This document shows positions 42,478-51,479 of a DNA stretch of 64,000 bases, in pieces. A model generated the notes under the pieces. The model made no database searches and was not told the DNA's origin. It saw nothing but the letters and a program-made list of their open reading frames with translations. Position 1 is the first letter of the stretch, and the number at the start of each line of letters is the position of its first letter. The position numbers and the translations under genes were made by a program. Source of the DNA: Phreatobacter aquaticus (GTDB taxonomy: Bacteria > Pseudomonadota > Alphaproteobacteria > Rhizobiales > Phreatobacteraceae); assembly GCF_005160265.1 (NCBI RefSeq), contig NZ_CP039865.1, positions 4,689,001-4,753,000 of the forward strand, given 5' to 3'.

Positions 42478-42502
42478 GCCCCGCCGGGAAACCGAGCGGG
42501 GC
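42478..42502 (+). terminator. Terminator of ctrA
   Basis: Stem gccccgc / gcggggc with an 11-base loop, followed by TTTTTGTT. It lies about 115 bp after the ctrA stop. Confidence 0.85.
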
Positions 42503-42528
42503 TTTTTGTTGCCCGCTGCGGCCAGACG

Positions 42529-43002
42529 ATGACCAGAGACGTCATTGACCCTGCCCGCCTCCCCGGGTCAGCCTCAGCGGCTCCCGGTTCCGGAGGCAGA
42601 CATTTGGCCCATCTCGACACGCTCAAGGCACACCCCCTCCCTTTCGCCGTCCTGATGGGCGTTCAGTTCATCTCGGCCAGTCTCGACGAGGTCGTCGCCA
42701 CACTCGAGGTGCGTCCGGACCTCTGCACCGCCGGCTCGATCGTCCATGGTGGCGCGCTGATGGCCTTTGCCGACACAGTCGGAGCGGCCGCGACCTACCT
42801 CAACCTGCCTGCAGGCGCGAAGGGCACGACGACCATCGAGAGCAAGACCAATTTCCTGAGCTCCGGCCCCGTCGGCCAGACACTGACCGCCACCGCAACG
42901 CCGGTTCATCGCGGCGCGCGGACGCAGGTCTGGCAGACGCGCATCACCCGCGAGGACGGCAAGGCGGTGGCCCTGGTCACCCAGACGCAATTGGTGCTTT
43001 GA
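42529..43002 (+). CDS. PaaI-family thioesterase
   Basis: 157 residues, hotdog fold. The catalytic segment HGGALMAFADTVGAAA is at about 82-97 and matches the PaaI/YbgC acyl-CoA thioesterase motif (Asp in the conserved position). SSGPVGQTLTATATPVHRGARTQVWQTRI is the strand pair around it. A short disordered N-terminus of about 25 residues precedes the fold. It starts 26 bp after the ctrA terminator. It may hydrolyse aromatic or short acyl-CoA. Confidence 0.9.
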   Translation: MTRDVIDPARLPGSASAAPGSGGRHLAHLDTLKAHPLPFAVLMGVQFISASLDEVVATLEVRPDLCTAGSIVHGGALMAFADTVGAAATYLNLPAGAKGTTTIESKTNFLSSGPVGQTLTATATPVHRGARTQVWQTRITREDGKAVALVTQTQLVL

Positions 43003-43049
43003 GGACCGACCAAGGCTTTGGATGGCCAGGATGGCCTGAGAGACGCGCG

Positions 43050-43706
43050 TCAGGGATTGCGCTCGATGGTCCAGGTCGTGCCCCGGCCGGCGGAGGGTTG
43101 GAACCCCACGCGGATTTCGGCCTTCTGCCCGCACACGCTGACCTCCCAGGCCTCGCGCCACCGGCCGGGGCTTGGCGACGCCTCCGGGGTCATGCGCACG
43201 TTCAGCACGAAGAGAGGATCATTGCAGCCGGGAGGCCGGTAGCGGACGGTGGCCGCGCCAATGCCCTGCATCAGGTCGCGCTGAAGCAGCGGATCAGTAT
43301 TGGACAGGCCCGGCGCCATTTCGGTGAAGCGGACTTCGCCCCCCTCCTCCACGGCGACGAAATTGCGGACGGTGGACGGCTGGCAGCGCATCGCATAGCG
43401 CTCGATCCAGGCGCTGCGCCCTGGCAATGCCGGCCACGGAAAGACCGACACCAGAGCCGCGGGTGGCTGTTGCGGGCAATCGAAACCTGGCAGGCGCTTC
43501 GCACTGGCCGCAAGGGCTGCCTGGCGGCGCACCGTGAACTGGTCCGAAAATACCCGACTGGCCAGAGCCTCGCCGAAGGCCCGCCGCAGCGGCTCGCGGT
43601 CAGCCGTGATATAGGCTGGCGGCTGCTGTGCCATCGCATTGGTCGCCGAAAGTGCCGCGAGCACCGCTGCCGAGGCAGTCAGCCAGAAGCTCGATGTCGT
43701 CGTCAT
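43050..43706 (-). CDS. Exported hypothetical protein
   Basis: 218 residues. The signal peptide MTTTSSFWLTASAAVLAALSATNAMA is followed by a mature part with a pair of widely spaced Cys (FDCPQQPP and RPPGCNDPLF, plus RCQPS and VCGQK), so two disulfides are possible. ATG 43706 has GGAGAA 4 bases upstream, and the upstream TTG is rejected. It is probably periplasmic. No family recognised. It is convergent with the thioesterase gene. Confidence 0.65.
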   Translation of the reverse strand: MTTTSSFWLTASAAVLAALSATNAMAQQPPAYITADREPLRRAFGEALASRVFSDQFTVRRQAALAASAKRLPGFDCPQQPPAALVSVFPWPALPGRSAWIERYAMRCQPSTVRNFVAVEEGGEVRFTEMAPGLSNTDPLLQRDLMQGIGAATVRYRPPGCNDPLFVLNVRMTPEASPSPGRWREAWEVSVCGQKAEIRVGFQPSAGRGTTWTIERNP

Positions 43707-43772
43707 GCCATTCTCCAATCACTAGGCCACCGGGCCAGGCCGGCATCCTGTTCTCATCAATTCAATGGCTGT

Positions 43773-43855
43773 AGAATTTTCTTCCAAATCCGATCGTCTA
43801 GAGCGATGATCGTCACCTATTTTCAGGCTGAACGGCACAATCTGTAGAAAATTCT
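43773..43855. repeat. Pair of near-identical 15-mers upstream of cysK
   Basis: CTGTAGAATTTTCTT (from 43769) and CTGTAGAAAATTCTT (from 43842) differ at 2 of 15 positions and are 73 bp apart. Their cores AGAATTTTCT and AGAAAATTCT are reverse complements of each other. They lie upstream of cysK and could be regulator sites. Confidence 0.5.
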
Positions 43856-43904
43856 TGAGCTCGGGCGCATAATGCCGGTCCCTTGTTTCAACCGGGTGCC
43901 GACC

Positions 43905-44882
43905 ATGACCGCCCACGTTTCGCCTGAAAAGACCAAGAAGCCCGGCCGCGGCCGCATCTACAATTCGATCACGGAGACCATCGGCGACACGCCGCTTGTG
44001 AAGCTGGACAAGATCGCCAAGGCCCATGGCGCCAAGGCGACAATTCTCGCCAAGCTCGAGTTCTTCAACCCGATCGCCAGCGTCAAGGACCGCATCGGTG
44101 TGGCGATGATCGACGCGCTGGAAGCAGCCGGGAAGATCACGCCGGACACCGTCCTGATCGAGCCGACATCCGGCAATACCGGTATCGCGCTGGCCTTCGC
44201 GGCCGCTGCGCGCGGCATCAAGCTGGTTCTGGTCATGCCCGAGACCATGTCGATCGAGCGGCGCAAGATGCTGGCTCTCCTCGGCGCCGAACTGGTGCTG
44301 ACCGAAGGCCCCAAGGGTATGAAGGGTGCGATCGCCAAGGCCGAGGAACTGGTGGCGGAAAACCCCCACGCCATCATCCCCCAGCAGTTCAAGAACCCAG
44401 CCAATCCGGAAATCCACCGCCACACCACGGCCGAGGAGATCTGGAACGACACCAATGGTCAGGTCGACATTTTCGTCTCGGGCGTCGGCACCGGCGGCAC
44501 GATCACCGGCGTCGGCCAGGTGCTCAAGGCTCGCCGTCCCGGCGTGCGCGTTGTGGCGGTGGAGCCGACGGAGAGCCCGGTTCTCTCCGGCGGCAATCCC
44601 GGCCCGCACAAGATCCAGGGCATTGGCGCGGGCTTCGTGCCGGACATCCTCGACCGGTCGGTGATCGACGAGGTGCGCACCGCGTCCAATGACCAGGCTT
44701 TTGCCACCGCCCGCGAGCTGGCGCGCTCCGAGGGAATCCCGACCGGCATTTCAGCCGGCGCCGCCGTTCACGTCGCGCTCGAACTCGGCAAGCTTCTGGA
44801 AAACGCCGGCAAGACCATTGTCGTGATCATTCCAAGCTTCGCCGAACGCTACCTGTCGACGGCCCTGTTCGACGGCCTGTGA
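43905..44882 (+). CDS. cysK: Cysteine synthase A (O-acetylserine sulfhydrylase)
   Basis: A 325-residue PLP enzyme that makes cysteine from O-acetylserine and sulfide. The Schiff-base Lys is residue 61 (ASVKDR). PTSGNTG and the C-terminal [12 protein letters not shown] bind the phosphate. The start MTAHVSP at 43905 is chosen over GTG/ATG further up. Residues 5-18 are a short basic N-terminal extension ([12 protein letters not shown]). Repeat elements upstream may respond to sulfur status. Confidence 0.96.
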   Translation: MTAHVSPEKTKKPGRGRIYNSITETIGDTPLVKLDKIAKAHGAKATILAKLEFFNPIASVKDRIGVAMIDALEAAGKITPDTVLIEPTSGNTGIALAFAAAARGIKLVLVMPETMSIERRKMLALLGAELVLTEGPKGMKGAIAKAEELVAENPHAIIPQQFKNPANPEIHRHTTAEEIWNDTNGQVDIFVSGVGTGGTITGVGQVLKARRPGVRVVAVEPTESPVLSGGNPGPHKIQGIGAGFVPDILDRSVIDEVRTASNDQAFATARELARSEGIPTGISAGAAVHVALELGKLLENAGKTIVVIIPSFAERYLSTALFDGL

Positions 44883-44927
44883 GGCGGCCGGTCCGCACCC
44901 CGCCTGGACGCCTCGTCGCGCCGGTGC

Positions 44928-45605
44928 TCAAGGCACCGTGCGCAGACGGGGCCGGCGGCCTCCATAGGCTTGCTCCGGCGGCCGGGCCAACCGCGATTCA
45001 TGGATCTTCTCGCCGGTTGCGAAGAACTGGCGGAAGCTCATGATCAGGGGCCGCCAGCGGCCGGGGTCAATCCGGTTCTCATAGCTGTCGTCGAGCACCG
45101 AAGGCGCGGCATGGATCTTCACCACGCGCACCTCGATCGCGACAGACGGGACGAGCAGCCTGGGATCCGCGGCCCCGACCGGGCGGGCGTCGGTCAGGAC
45201 GGCCTCCAACTGGATCGGGCATTCCTGGATGCGGCTTGGGGCCACGTCAAACGACGGCAAGGGCGTGAGACCGGCGGCGGCAAACTTGTCGCGCTCGCTC
45301 CGGTAGCCCAGATGCGCCTTGTGTCCCGGCAGCGGGTCGGACGCCGACAGGCAGGCCAGGCGGTCAACCGCGCCGACCAGCTCTGGAGACGGCAGATTGA
45401 GGACGCACTCGCCGGTCCGCATGAGGTTCTGCGGCGTCTGTGACGATGCGTCGAACCCCAGCAAGCACGTCCAGCCAAGCCACCAGGCCGATGACATGGG
45501 GGAGATGTTGGTCGTTCCGTCCTCGTTCAAGGTCGTGACGAGCACGACGGGCGTTCCAAAATAGAGGATCGCCGGTTCGATCGGCTGGTGGACGTGGCTC
45601 ATCAT
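44928..45605 (-). CDS. Flavin reductase family protein
   Basis: 225 residues of the flavin-reductase-like FMN-binding split-barrel family. The N-terminal strand YFGTPVVLVTTLNEDGTTNISPMSSAWWLGWTCLLGFD is typical. PSRIQECPIQLEAVL and VVKIHAA are the flavin-binding barrel strands. It may be a member that uses FMN for NAD(P)H oxidation or a ferric reductase. It lies upstream-adjacent to prpE on the opposite strand order (80 bp from prpE stop). Family assignment good, function inferred. Confidence 0.85.
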   Translation of the reverse strand: MMSHVHQPIEPAILYFGTPVVLVTTLNEDGTTNISPMSSAWWLGWTCLLGFDASSQTPQNLMRTGECVLNLPSPELVGAVDRLACLSASDPLPGHKAHLGYRSERDKFAAAGLTPLPSFDVAPSRIQECPIQLEAVLTDARPVGAADPRLLVPSVAIEVRVVKIHAAPSVLDDSYENRIDPGRWRPLIMSFRQFFATGEKIHESRLARPPEQAYGGRRPRLRTVP

Positions 45606-45684
45606 GGTCAGACCGCTCCTTGCATTGGCAGGAGCGACCCAACATCAGACGAAGACCGTCATCCACCCGATCTCTCTGATCGGC

Positions 45685-47595
45685 TCAGCCCGAGCGCCCC
45701 TTCAGCGCCTCTTCGATCTCAGCGAGAACACTGGGATCGTCGATGGTCGCCGGCATCGACCATTCGGTTCCGTCGGCGATCTTCTTCATCGTGCCGCGCA
45801 GGATCTTGCCGGAGCGGGTCTTGGGCAGGCGCTGGACAGCAATCGCGAGCTTGAAGGCTGCGACCGGCCCGATCTTGTCGCGCACCAGCTGAACCAGTTC
45901 CTTTTCCACGACGGCCGGCGTCTTGTTGACGCCCATCTTCAGCACGACGAAGCCGCAGGGCACCTCGCCCTTCAGGCTGTCCGCCATGCCGATGACAGCA
46001 CATTCGGCGACATCGGGATGAGAGGACAACACCTCCTCCATGCCGCCGGTGGAGAGGCGATGGCCGGCGACGTTGATGATGTCGTCGGTGCGCCCCATGA
46101 TGTAGAGATAGCCGTCGTCATCGATGAAGCCGGCATCCGAGGTCGAATAGCAGCCCGGAAACGCCTCAAGATAGCTTTCCTTGAAACGATCGTCCTGCTG
46201 CCACAGCGTCGGCAACGAGCCCGGCGGCAGCGGCAGCTTGATCACGATGGACCCCATCGTGTTGGCCGGCACATCATGGCCAGCCTCATCGACAATGCGC
46301 ACGTCGTAACCCGGCATCGGAACGGTTGGCGAGCCCGGCTTGACCGGCAGAAGGCCAAGACCGACCGGATTGCCGACGATGCACCAGCCGGTTTCCGTCT
46401 GCCACCAATGGTCGACCACCGGGACGCCCAGGATCTTCTCGGCCCACACCACCGTGTCAGGATCGGCGCGCTCGCCGGCGAGGAACAGTGTCCGGAAGCC
46501 CGACAGGTCGTAGCGCTTCAGGTGGTCGGCGTTCGGGTCTTCCTTCTTGATGGCGCGGAACGCAGTCGGTGCGGTGAACAGAGCCGAGACACCATGTTCC
46601 GAAATCACGCGCCAATAGGCGCCGGGATCGGGCGTACCCACAGGCTTGCCCTCGTAGAGGATGGTCGTGGCACCTGCGATCAGCGGCGCATAGACGATAT
46701 AGGAATGGCCAACCACCCAGCCGACATCCGAGGCGGCCCAGAAGACCTCTCCCGGCTTGATGCCGTAGAGATTGCCCATCGACCAGGCGAGCGCGACCAT
46801 GTGGCCGCCATTGTCTCGCACGACGCCCTTGGGCTTGCCGGTCGTTCCCGACGTGTAGAGCACATAGAGCGGATCGGTTGCCGCGACCGGCACGCAGGGC
46901 GCCTGCTTGCCCTGCAGTCGGGCGCGGGTGACCAGAGCCTCCCAATCGAAGTCGCGGTCGGGCGTGAATTGGGCATCCACCTGCGGCCGCTGAAGAATGA
47001 TGCAATGCTCGGGCTTGGCAACCGCGAGGTCGATCGCGCCATCGAGCAACGGCTTGTAGGGAATGACCTTGGCGCCCTCGATACCGCAGGAAGCCGAGAC
47101 GATCAGCTTGGGATGGCAATCATCGATGCGGGTCGCGAGTTCCTTGGCAGCAAACCCGCCGAACACCACCGAATGGATCGCGCCAATGCGGGCGCAGGCC
47201 AGCATGGCGATCGCCGCCTCCGGCACCATCGGCATATAGACGATGACGCGATCGCCCTTGGTGACACCAAGATCAGCCATGACCGCGGCGAATGTCGCAA
47301 CCTCGGCCTTCAGCTGGGCATAGGTGAAAGTCTTCTTGGCGCCTGTGACCGGTGAATCATAGATCAGCGCGACGCGGTCGGGATGGCTTGCCGCATGCCG
47401 GTCAACAGCGTTGTAGCAGGTGTTGCAGACGCCATCGGGGAACCAACGGCCATAGGCGCCCTGGCTCGGGTCAAACACCGTCTTCGGTGGCGTCACCCAA
47501 TCGATGGCCTTGGCGGCCTCGGCCCAGAAGCCGCCGGGATCAGCCTGCCAGGCCGCATAAGTCGCCGCATAGCGGGAGGGTATCGCCGCGTCCAT
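45685..47595 (-). CDS. prpE: Propionyl-CoA synthetase (acetyl/propionyl-CoA ligase, PrpE type)
   Basis: A 636-residue ANL-family ligase that activates propionate (or acetate). The P-loop-like YTSGTTGKPKGV, core DHWWQTETGW and the C-terminal hinge RTDDIINVAGHRLSTGGMEE are clear. The acetylation-target Lys lies in SGKILRG. The start MDAAIPS at 47595 has GAGGAG 6 bases upstream. The N-terminus YAATYAAWQADPGGFWAEAAKAIDW fits PrpE rather than Acs (EYQ...). No other propionate genes lie nearby. Confidence 0.93.
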   Translation of the reverse strand: MDAAIPSRYAATYAAWQADPGGFWAEAAKAIDWVTPPKTVFDPSQGAYGRWFPDGVCNTCYNAVDRHAASHPDRVALIYDSPVTGAKKTFTYAQLKAEVATFAAVMADLGVTKGDRVIVYMPMVPEAAIAMLACARIGAIHSVVFGGFAAKELATRIDDCHPKLIVSASCGIEGAKVIPYKPLLDGAIDLAVAKPEHCIILQRPQVDAQFTPDRDFDWEALVTRARLQGKQAPCVPVAATDPLYVLYTSGTTGKPKGVVRDNGGHMVALAWSMGNLYGIKPGEVFWAASDVGWVVGHSYIVYAPLIAGATTILYEGKPVGTPDPGAYWRVISEHGVSALFTAPTAFRAIKKEDPNADHLKRYDLSGFRTLFLAGERADPDTVVWAEKILGVPVVDHWWQTETGWCIVGNPVGLGLLPVKPGSPTVPMPGYDVRIVDEAGHDVPANTMGSIVIKLPLPPGSLPTLWQQDDRFKESYLEAFPGCYSTSDAGFIDDDGYLYIMGRTDDIINVAGHRLSTGGMEEVLSSHPDVAECAVIGMADSLKGEVPCGFVVLKMGVNKTPAVVEKELVQLVRDKIGPVAAFKLAIAVQRLPKTRSGKILRGTMKKIADGTEWSMPATIDDPSVLAEIEEALKGRSG

Positions 47596-47955
47596 CGCCG
47601 TCTCCTCATGCATGCCGGTTGAGCGGTCTTGAACGCCGCCTGCGCCGGTCGCAAATCCCCAAGGCCTGAGCTGCCGGCATATTGTCCGCAAAGTCCGGGC
47701 AAGCAACAGGCCCCCCACCTTCCCTTCGGTGGAGGCCGCCGGTGACTTTAGTCGCAACCGCCTTCACGGCATTGCGCTGGATCACCATGACCGCTCCGAC
47801 GCGCGATACATGCATCTGCCCTACACGGGTCGCAATGCTGCAATGCAAAAACACCTGCTATCCCTTAGGGAAGGCTGACGATTTTCTGTTGTTTAGCAAA
47901 TTGTTTACCTTACCAAAATACCGTCTCCACAGTGATTTTCAGGAGATTAGCCCCC
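47596..47955. other. Intergenic region prpE / MCP
   Basis: About 360 bp between divergent genes. The MCP-proximal 90 bases are AT-rich (ttgtttagcaaattgtttacc), probably the promoter. A perfect palindrome TCCCTTAGGGA lies at 47861-47871. No gene seen. Confidence 0.45.
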
Positions 47956-49656
47956 ATGTCGGCTCTCGGTCGTGTCAGCATTTCTGCCAAGATACTCGGG
48001 CTCGTCGCCCTGCTCAGCGCGGTCGCCGCGGCAATCGGGGCCATCGGCTACTACGCGGTCGGTCAGTTGCGGTCGGAGGTCACGGTTTCTGCTCGCGTCA
48101 GCAGCCGCGCCTTCGACGCCGTCGTCGTCAACCGCGGGCTCGCCGCGCTGTCGCGTGCAGAATATGTGATGGCAACGGATCCCAGCCAGATCACACGTCA
48201 GGTCGCATTGATCGAAGAGGATACCAAGGCCATCGCGTCTCGCATGGCGACGCTGCGCGAAGCCCGCGTTCCTGAAGTGGTGGCGGCTGTGAACAAGGCC
48301 GACGTGGCGCTTCAGAAATATCTGCCCCTCATGCAAGAGACTGTCCGCATCGCGACAGGCGTCACCGGAACCGCAACGCCGGAGCAGCGTGCCCGTATCG
48401 CGCAGTCAAGCCTTGCATCGAGCGACGCTTACATGGAGGCCCGCATGGCACTCCGCGAACTGACCCTGCTGCAGCAGAAGCGCTCGGATGACGGATATTC
48501 CGCGGCCTACGCGACTGCGGAATCCATGCAGAACATGATTCTCTACGTCGGCATCGCCACGGTCCTGTTCGGCCTGGCCCTCGGCTTCGTCATCGGCCGC
48601 GTCGGGATCGCCTCTCCCATTCGCGTCCTGACAGCGTGCCTGCGCGAACTGGCCGAGGGTCGCTTCAACGTGACTGTGCCCGGCACCGACCGTCGCGATG
48701 AAGTGGGCGACATCGCCCGCGCCGCCGAGACCTTCAAGGCCAATGGCATCGAGACCAACCAGTTGCGTGCCGAGCAGGAAGCGGCCAAGGCCCGCGCCGA
48801 GCAGGAGCAGAAGGCCATGATGCAGCGCATGGCGGATGATTTCGACCACGCGGTCGGCGGCATCATTACCCACGTCTCCTCCGCTTCCGCGCAGCTGAAG
48901 TCCGCAGCGCAGACGCTCTCCAGCTCGGCCGAGGAAGCATCGGTCCAGTCGGGAGCCGTTGCGGCAGCCTCCGAAGAAGCCTCCGCCAATGTCCAGACGG
49001 TCGCCTCGGCCACCGAAGAACTCTCCGCCTCGGTCCGCGAGATCGGCGAGCGCGTCGAGCAATCGGCCCGCATGGCTAGCGCCGCTGTTGCCAATGCCGA
49101 TAGCTCGGCCGGCATGATCAAGGATCTCGCCGAGAAGGCGCAGAAGATCGGCGAGATCGTCGAACTGATCAACTCGATCGCCTCGCAGACCAATCTTCTG
49201 GCTCTCAACGCGACCATCGAGGCGGCGCGTGCCGGCGAGGCCGGCAAGGGCTTTGCGGTGGTCGCAGCCGAGGTGAAGAGCCTCGCCGACCAGACCTCCA
49301 AGGCGACAACGGATATCGCAAACCAGATCAACGGCATCCAGGCCGCGACCAACCAGTCTGCCGAGGCGATTACCGGCATTGCCAGCTCGATCCGCGAGAT
49401 CAGCGCCGTGGCCGCCAGCATCTCGGCTGCCGTCGAGGAACAGAACGCCGCGACCCAGGAGATCGCACGCAATGTTCAGGAGGCTTCCGCCGGGACGGGC
49501 GAGGTCTCGACCAATATCGTCGGCGTCTCGCAGACTGTCACGGAAACCGGCGCCGCGGCCTCCCAGGTCCTGGGGTCCGCTGAAACGCTCGCAGTCCAGG
49601 CCGCCTCGCTCAGCACCGAGATGAGCAAGTTCCTGGCGACCATCCGGGCAGCCTGA
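47956..49656 (+). CDS. Methyl-accepting chemotaxis protein
   Basis: 566 residues. TM1 is at about 10-35, with a periplasmic four-helix-bundle-like sensor of about 150 residues, then TM2 ([20 protein letters not shown], about 195-215). HAMP follows ([35 protein letters not shown]). The signalling tip is [40 protein letters not shown]. No C-terminal pentapeptide tether is present. ATG 47956 is preceded by AGGAG. It feeds the chemotaxis kinase whose operon lies 6 kb away. Confidence 0.94.
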   Translation: MSALGRVSISAKILGLVALLSAVAAAIGAIGYYAVGQLRSEVTVSARVSSRAFDAVVVNRGLAALSRAEYVMATDPSQITRQVALIEEDTKAIASRMATLREARVPEVVAAVNKADVALQKYLPLMQETVRIATGVTGTATPEQRARIAQSSLASSDAYMEARMALRELTLLQQKRSDDGYSAAYATAESMQNMILYVGIATVLFGLALGFVIGRVGIASPIRVLTACLRELAEGRFNVTVPGTDRRDEVGDIARAAETFKANGIETNQLRAEQEAAKARAEQEQKAMMQRMADDFDHAVGGIITHVSSASAQLKSAAQTLSSSAEEASVQSGAVAAASEEASANVQTVASATEELSASVREIGERVEQSARMASAAVANADSSAGMIKDLAEKAQKIGEIVELINSIASQTNLLALNATIEAARAGEAGKGFAVVAAEVKSLADQTSKATTDIANQINGIQAATNQSAEAITGIASSIREISAVAASISAAVEEQNAATQEIARNVQEASAGTGEVSTNIVGVSQTVTETGAAASQVLGSAETLAVQAASLSTEMSKFLATIRAA

Positions 49657-49677
49657 TCACACTCCAGACACCTAAGC

Positions 49678-49701
49678 AAAGGGGCCCGCGAGGGCCCCTT
49701 T
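49678..49701 (+). terminator. Bidirectional terminator between the MCP and the FAD dehydrogenase
   Basis: Stem aaaggggccc / gggcccctttt with loop gcga, flanked by A and T tracts on either strand, between convergent genes. Confidence 0.85.
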
Positions 49702-49725
49702 TCGTTGCGGGTTGCTGATCGCGGC

Positions 49726-51375
49726 CTACCCCACCGCCTTGGCCGCCGCCCGCCCGGCCGCGCGTCCCGAAAAGATGCAGCCGCCGAGAAATGTGCCCTC
49801 CAGCGAACGGTAGCCGTGGACGCCACCGCCGCCAAATCCCGCAACCTCGCCCGCGGCATAGACCGGTCCGAGCGGGGTGCCATCCTGGCCGAGCACCCGG
49901 CCCTCCAGGTCTGTCTGCAGGCCGCCCAGCGTCTTGCGGGTGAGAATGTTGAGCTTCACGGCAATCAGCGGTCCCTTGTCGGGATCGAGGATGCGATGGG
50001 GCGGCGCGGTGCGCATCAGCTTGTCGCCACGATAGGCCCGGGCGCCGCGGATCGCCGTCACCTGCGCGTCCTTGGAGAACGGATTTTCGATCTGCCGGTC
50101 GCGCGCGACGATCTCCTGTTCCAAGGCCTCGGGATCGATGAGGTCGGTCCCAACGAGCGCGTTCATGCGACGCCCGAGGCTCTTGATGTCGGTATCGACG
50201 ATGAAGTCCGCCCCCTTGTCCATGAAGGCCTGAACTGGGGGCGGCAGCCCCTTCCCGAGGCGCGACAGGATACCGAGAATGCTCTTGTTGGTCAGATCGG
50301 GGTTCTGCTCGGAGCCTGAGAGCGCGAACTCCTTCTTGATGATGGCGCGCGACAACACGAACCACGTGTAGTCGTGGCCGGTTTTCATGATGTGATCGAG
50401 GCTCGCCAGCGTGTCGAAGCCTGGGAAATTCGGCGCTGGCAGCCGTTTGCCGGTCGCATCAAGCCAGATCGACGAGGGTCCCGGAAGGATGCGGATGCCG
50501 TGATGCGGCCAGATCGGGTCCCAGTTCCTGACGCCCTCGACATAGTGCCACATGCGGTCGCGGTTCACGATCCGCCCGCCGGCTTCCTCGGTGATCACCT
50601 GCATGCGCCCGTCGACATGGGCGGGCACGCCCGAGATCAGGAATTTCGGTGGCGTACCGAGCCGGGCCGGCCAATTCTTCCGCACCAGATCGAAATTCCC
50701 GCCAATGCCACCGGAGGTCACGATCACCGCCTGGGCTTTGAGGCTGAACGAGCCGGCGACCTCCCGCGAGCTCGCCGCGCCGCGCGCAACCGTGGTCGGT
50801 TCCAGGACCTCGCCCTCAATACCGTCGATCACGCCGCCGGAACGGGTGAAGCCGTTCACCCGATGGCGGAACCGGAACTGCACCAGCCCGTTGGCGACAC
50901 CCTCGCGCACACGGCGCTCGAACGGTGCCAGCAGGCCAGGCCCCGTGCCCCAGGTGACGTGAAACCGGGGCACCGAATTGCCATGACCGGTGGCAAGCCC
51001 CCCTCCCCGCTCGGCCCAGCCGACAAGGGGGAACCAGCGCACGCCACGCTGATGCAACCAGCTGCGCTTTTCCTCATGGGCGAAATGGACATAGGCCTCG
51101 GCCCAGCGCCGACCCCAGTCATCCTCCGGGCGATCGAAGCCTGCCGATCCCTGCCAGTCCTGCCAGGCGAGGTCATAGGAATCCTTGATGCCCATGCGGC
51201 GCTGCTCGGGGCTGTCGACGAAGAACAGCCCGCCAAACGACCAGAAGGCCTGGCCGCCCAGATTCTGCTCACCCTCCTGGTCGACCAGGATGACCTTCCG
51301 GCCGGCGTCCACCAATTCCGCCGTGGCAACCAGGCCGGCAAGGCCCGCGCCCACCACAATCACATCCGCATCCAT
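49726..51375 (-). CDS. FAD-binding dehydrogenase (ketosteroid-dehydrogenase/fumarate-reductase-like)
   Basis: 549 residues. The N-terminal nucleotide site is VVGAGLAGLVATAELVDAGRKVILVDQEGEQNLGGQAFWSFGG. The C-terminal FAD segment is YAAGEVAGFGGGGVHGYRSLEGTFLGGCIFSGRAAG, the FAD_binding_2 signature. Length fits 'FAD-binding dehydrogenase' relatives of 3-oxosteroid dehydrogenase. MDADVIV at 51375 is preferred. Its 5' neighbour is an acyl-CoA ligase, 105 bp away on the same strand; the pair may act together on a carboxylic compound. The substrate is unknown. Confidence 0.88.
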   Translation of the reverse strand: MDADVIVVGAGLAGLVATAELVDAGRKVILVDQEGEQNLGGQAFWSFGGLFFVDSPEQRRMGIKDSYDLAWQDWQGSAGFDRPEDDWGRRWAEAYVHFAHEEKRSWLHQRGVRWFPLVGWAERGGGLATGHGNSVPRFHVTWGTGPGLLAPFERRVREGVANGLVQFRFRHRVNGFTRSGGVIDGIEGEVLEPTTVARGAASSREVAGSFSLKAQAVIVTSGGIGGNFDLVRKNWPARLGTPPKFLISGVPAHVDGRMQVITEEAGGRIVNRDRMWHYVEGVRNWDPIWPHHGIRILPGPSSIWLDATGKRLPAPNFPGFDTLASLDHIMKTGHDYTWFVLSRAIIKKEFALSGSEQNPDLTNKSILGILSRLGKGLPPPVQAFMDKGADFIVDTDIKSLGRRMNALVGTDLIDPEALEQEIVARDRQIENPFSKDAQVTAIRGARAYRGDKLMRTAPPHRILDPDKGPLIAVKLNILTRKTLGGLQTDLEGRVLGQDGTPLGPVYAAGEVAGFGGGGVHGYRSLEGTFLGGCIFSGRAAGRAAAKAVG

Positions 51376-51479
51376 GGTCTCATCTCCCCGAACCGCCCAT
51401 CGGCGCGATCTTGATGTCGCCTGCGCCGGACGGCCTTCCTGTCTTGGCGTCGTGTTGCCCTCACCGGGCCGTCGTCGGC

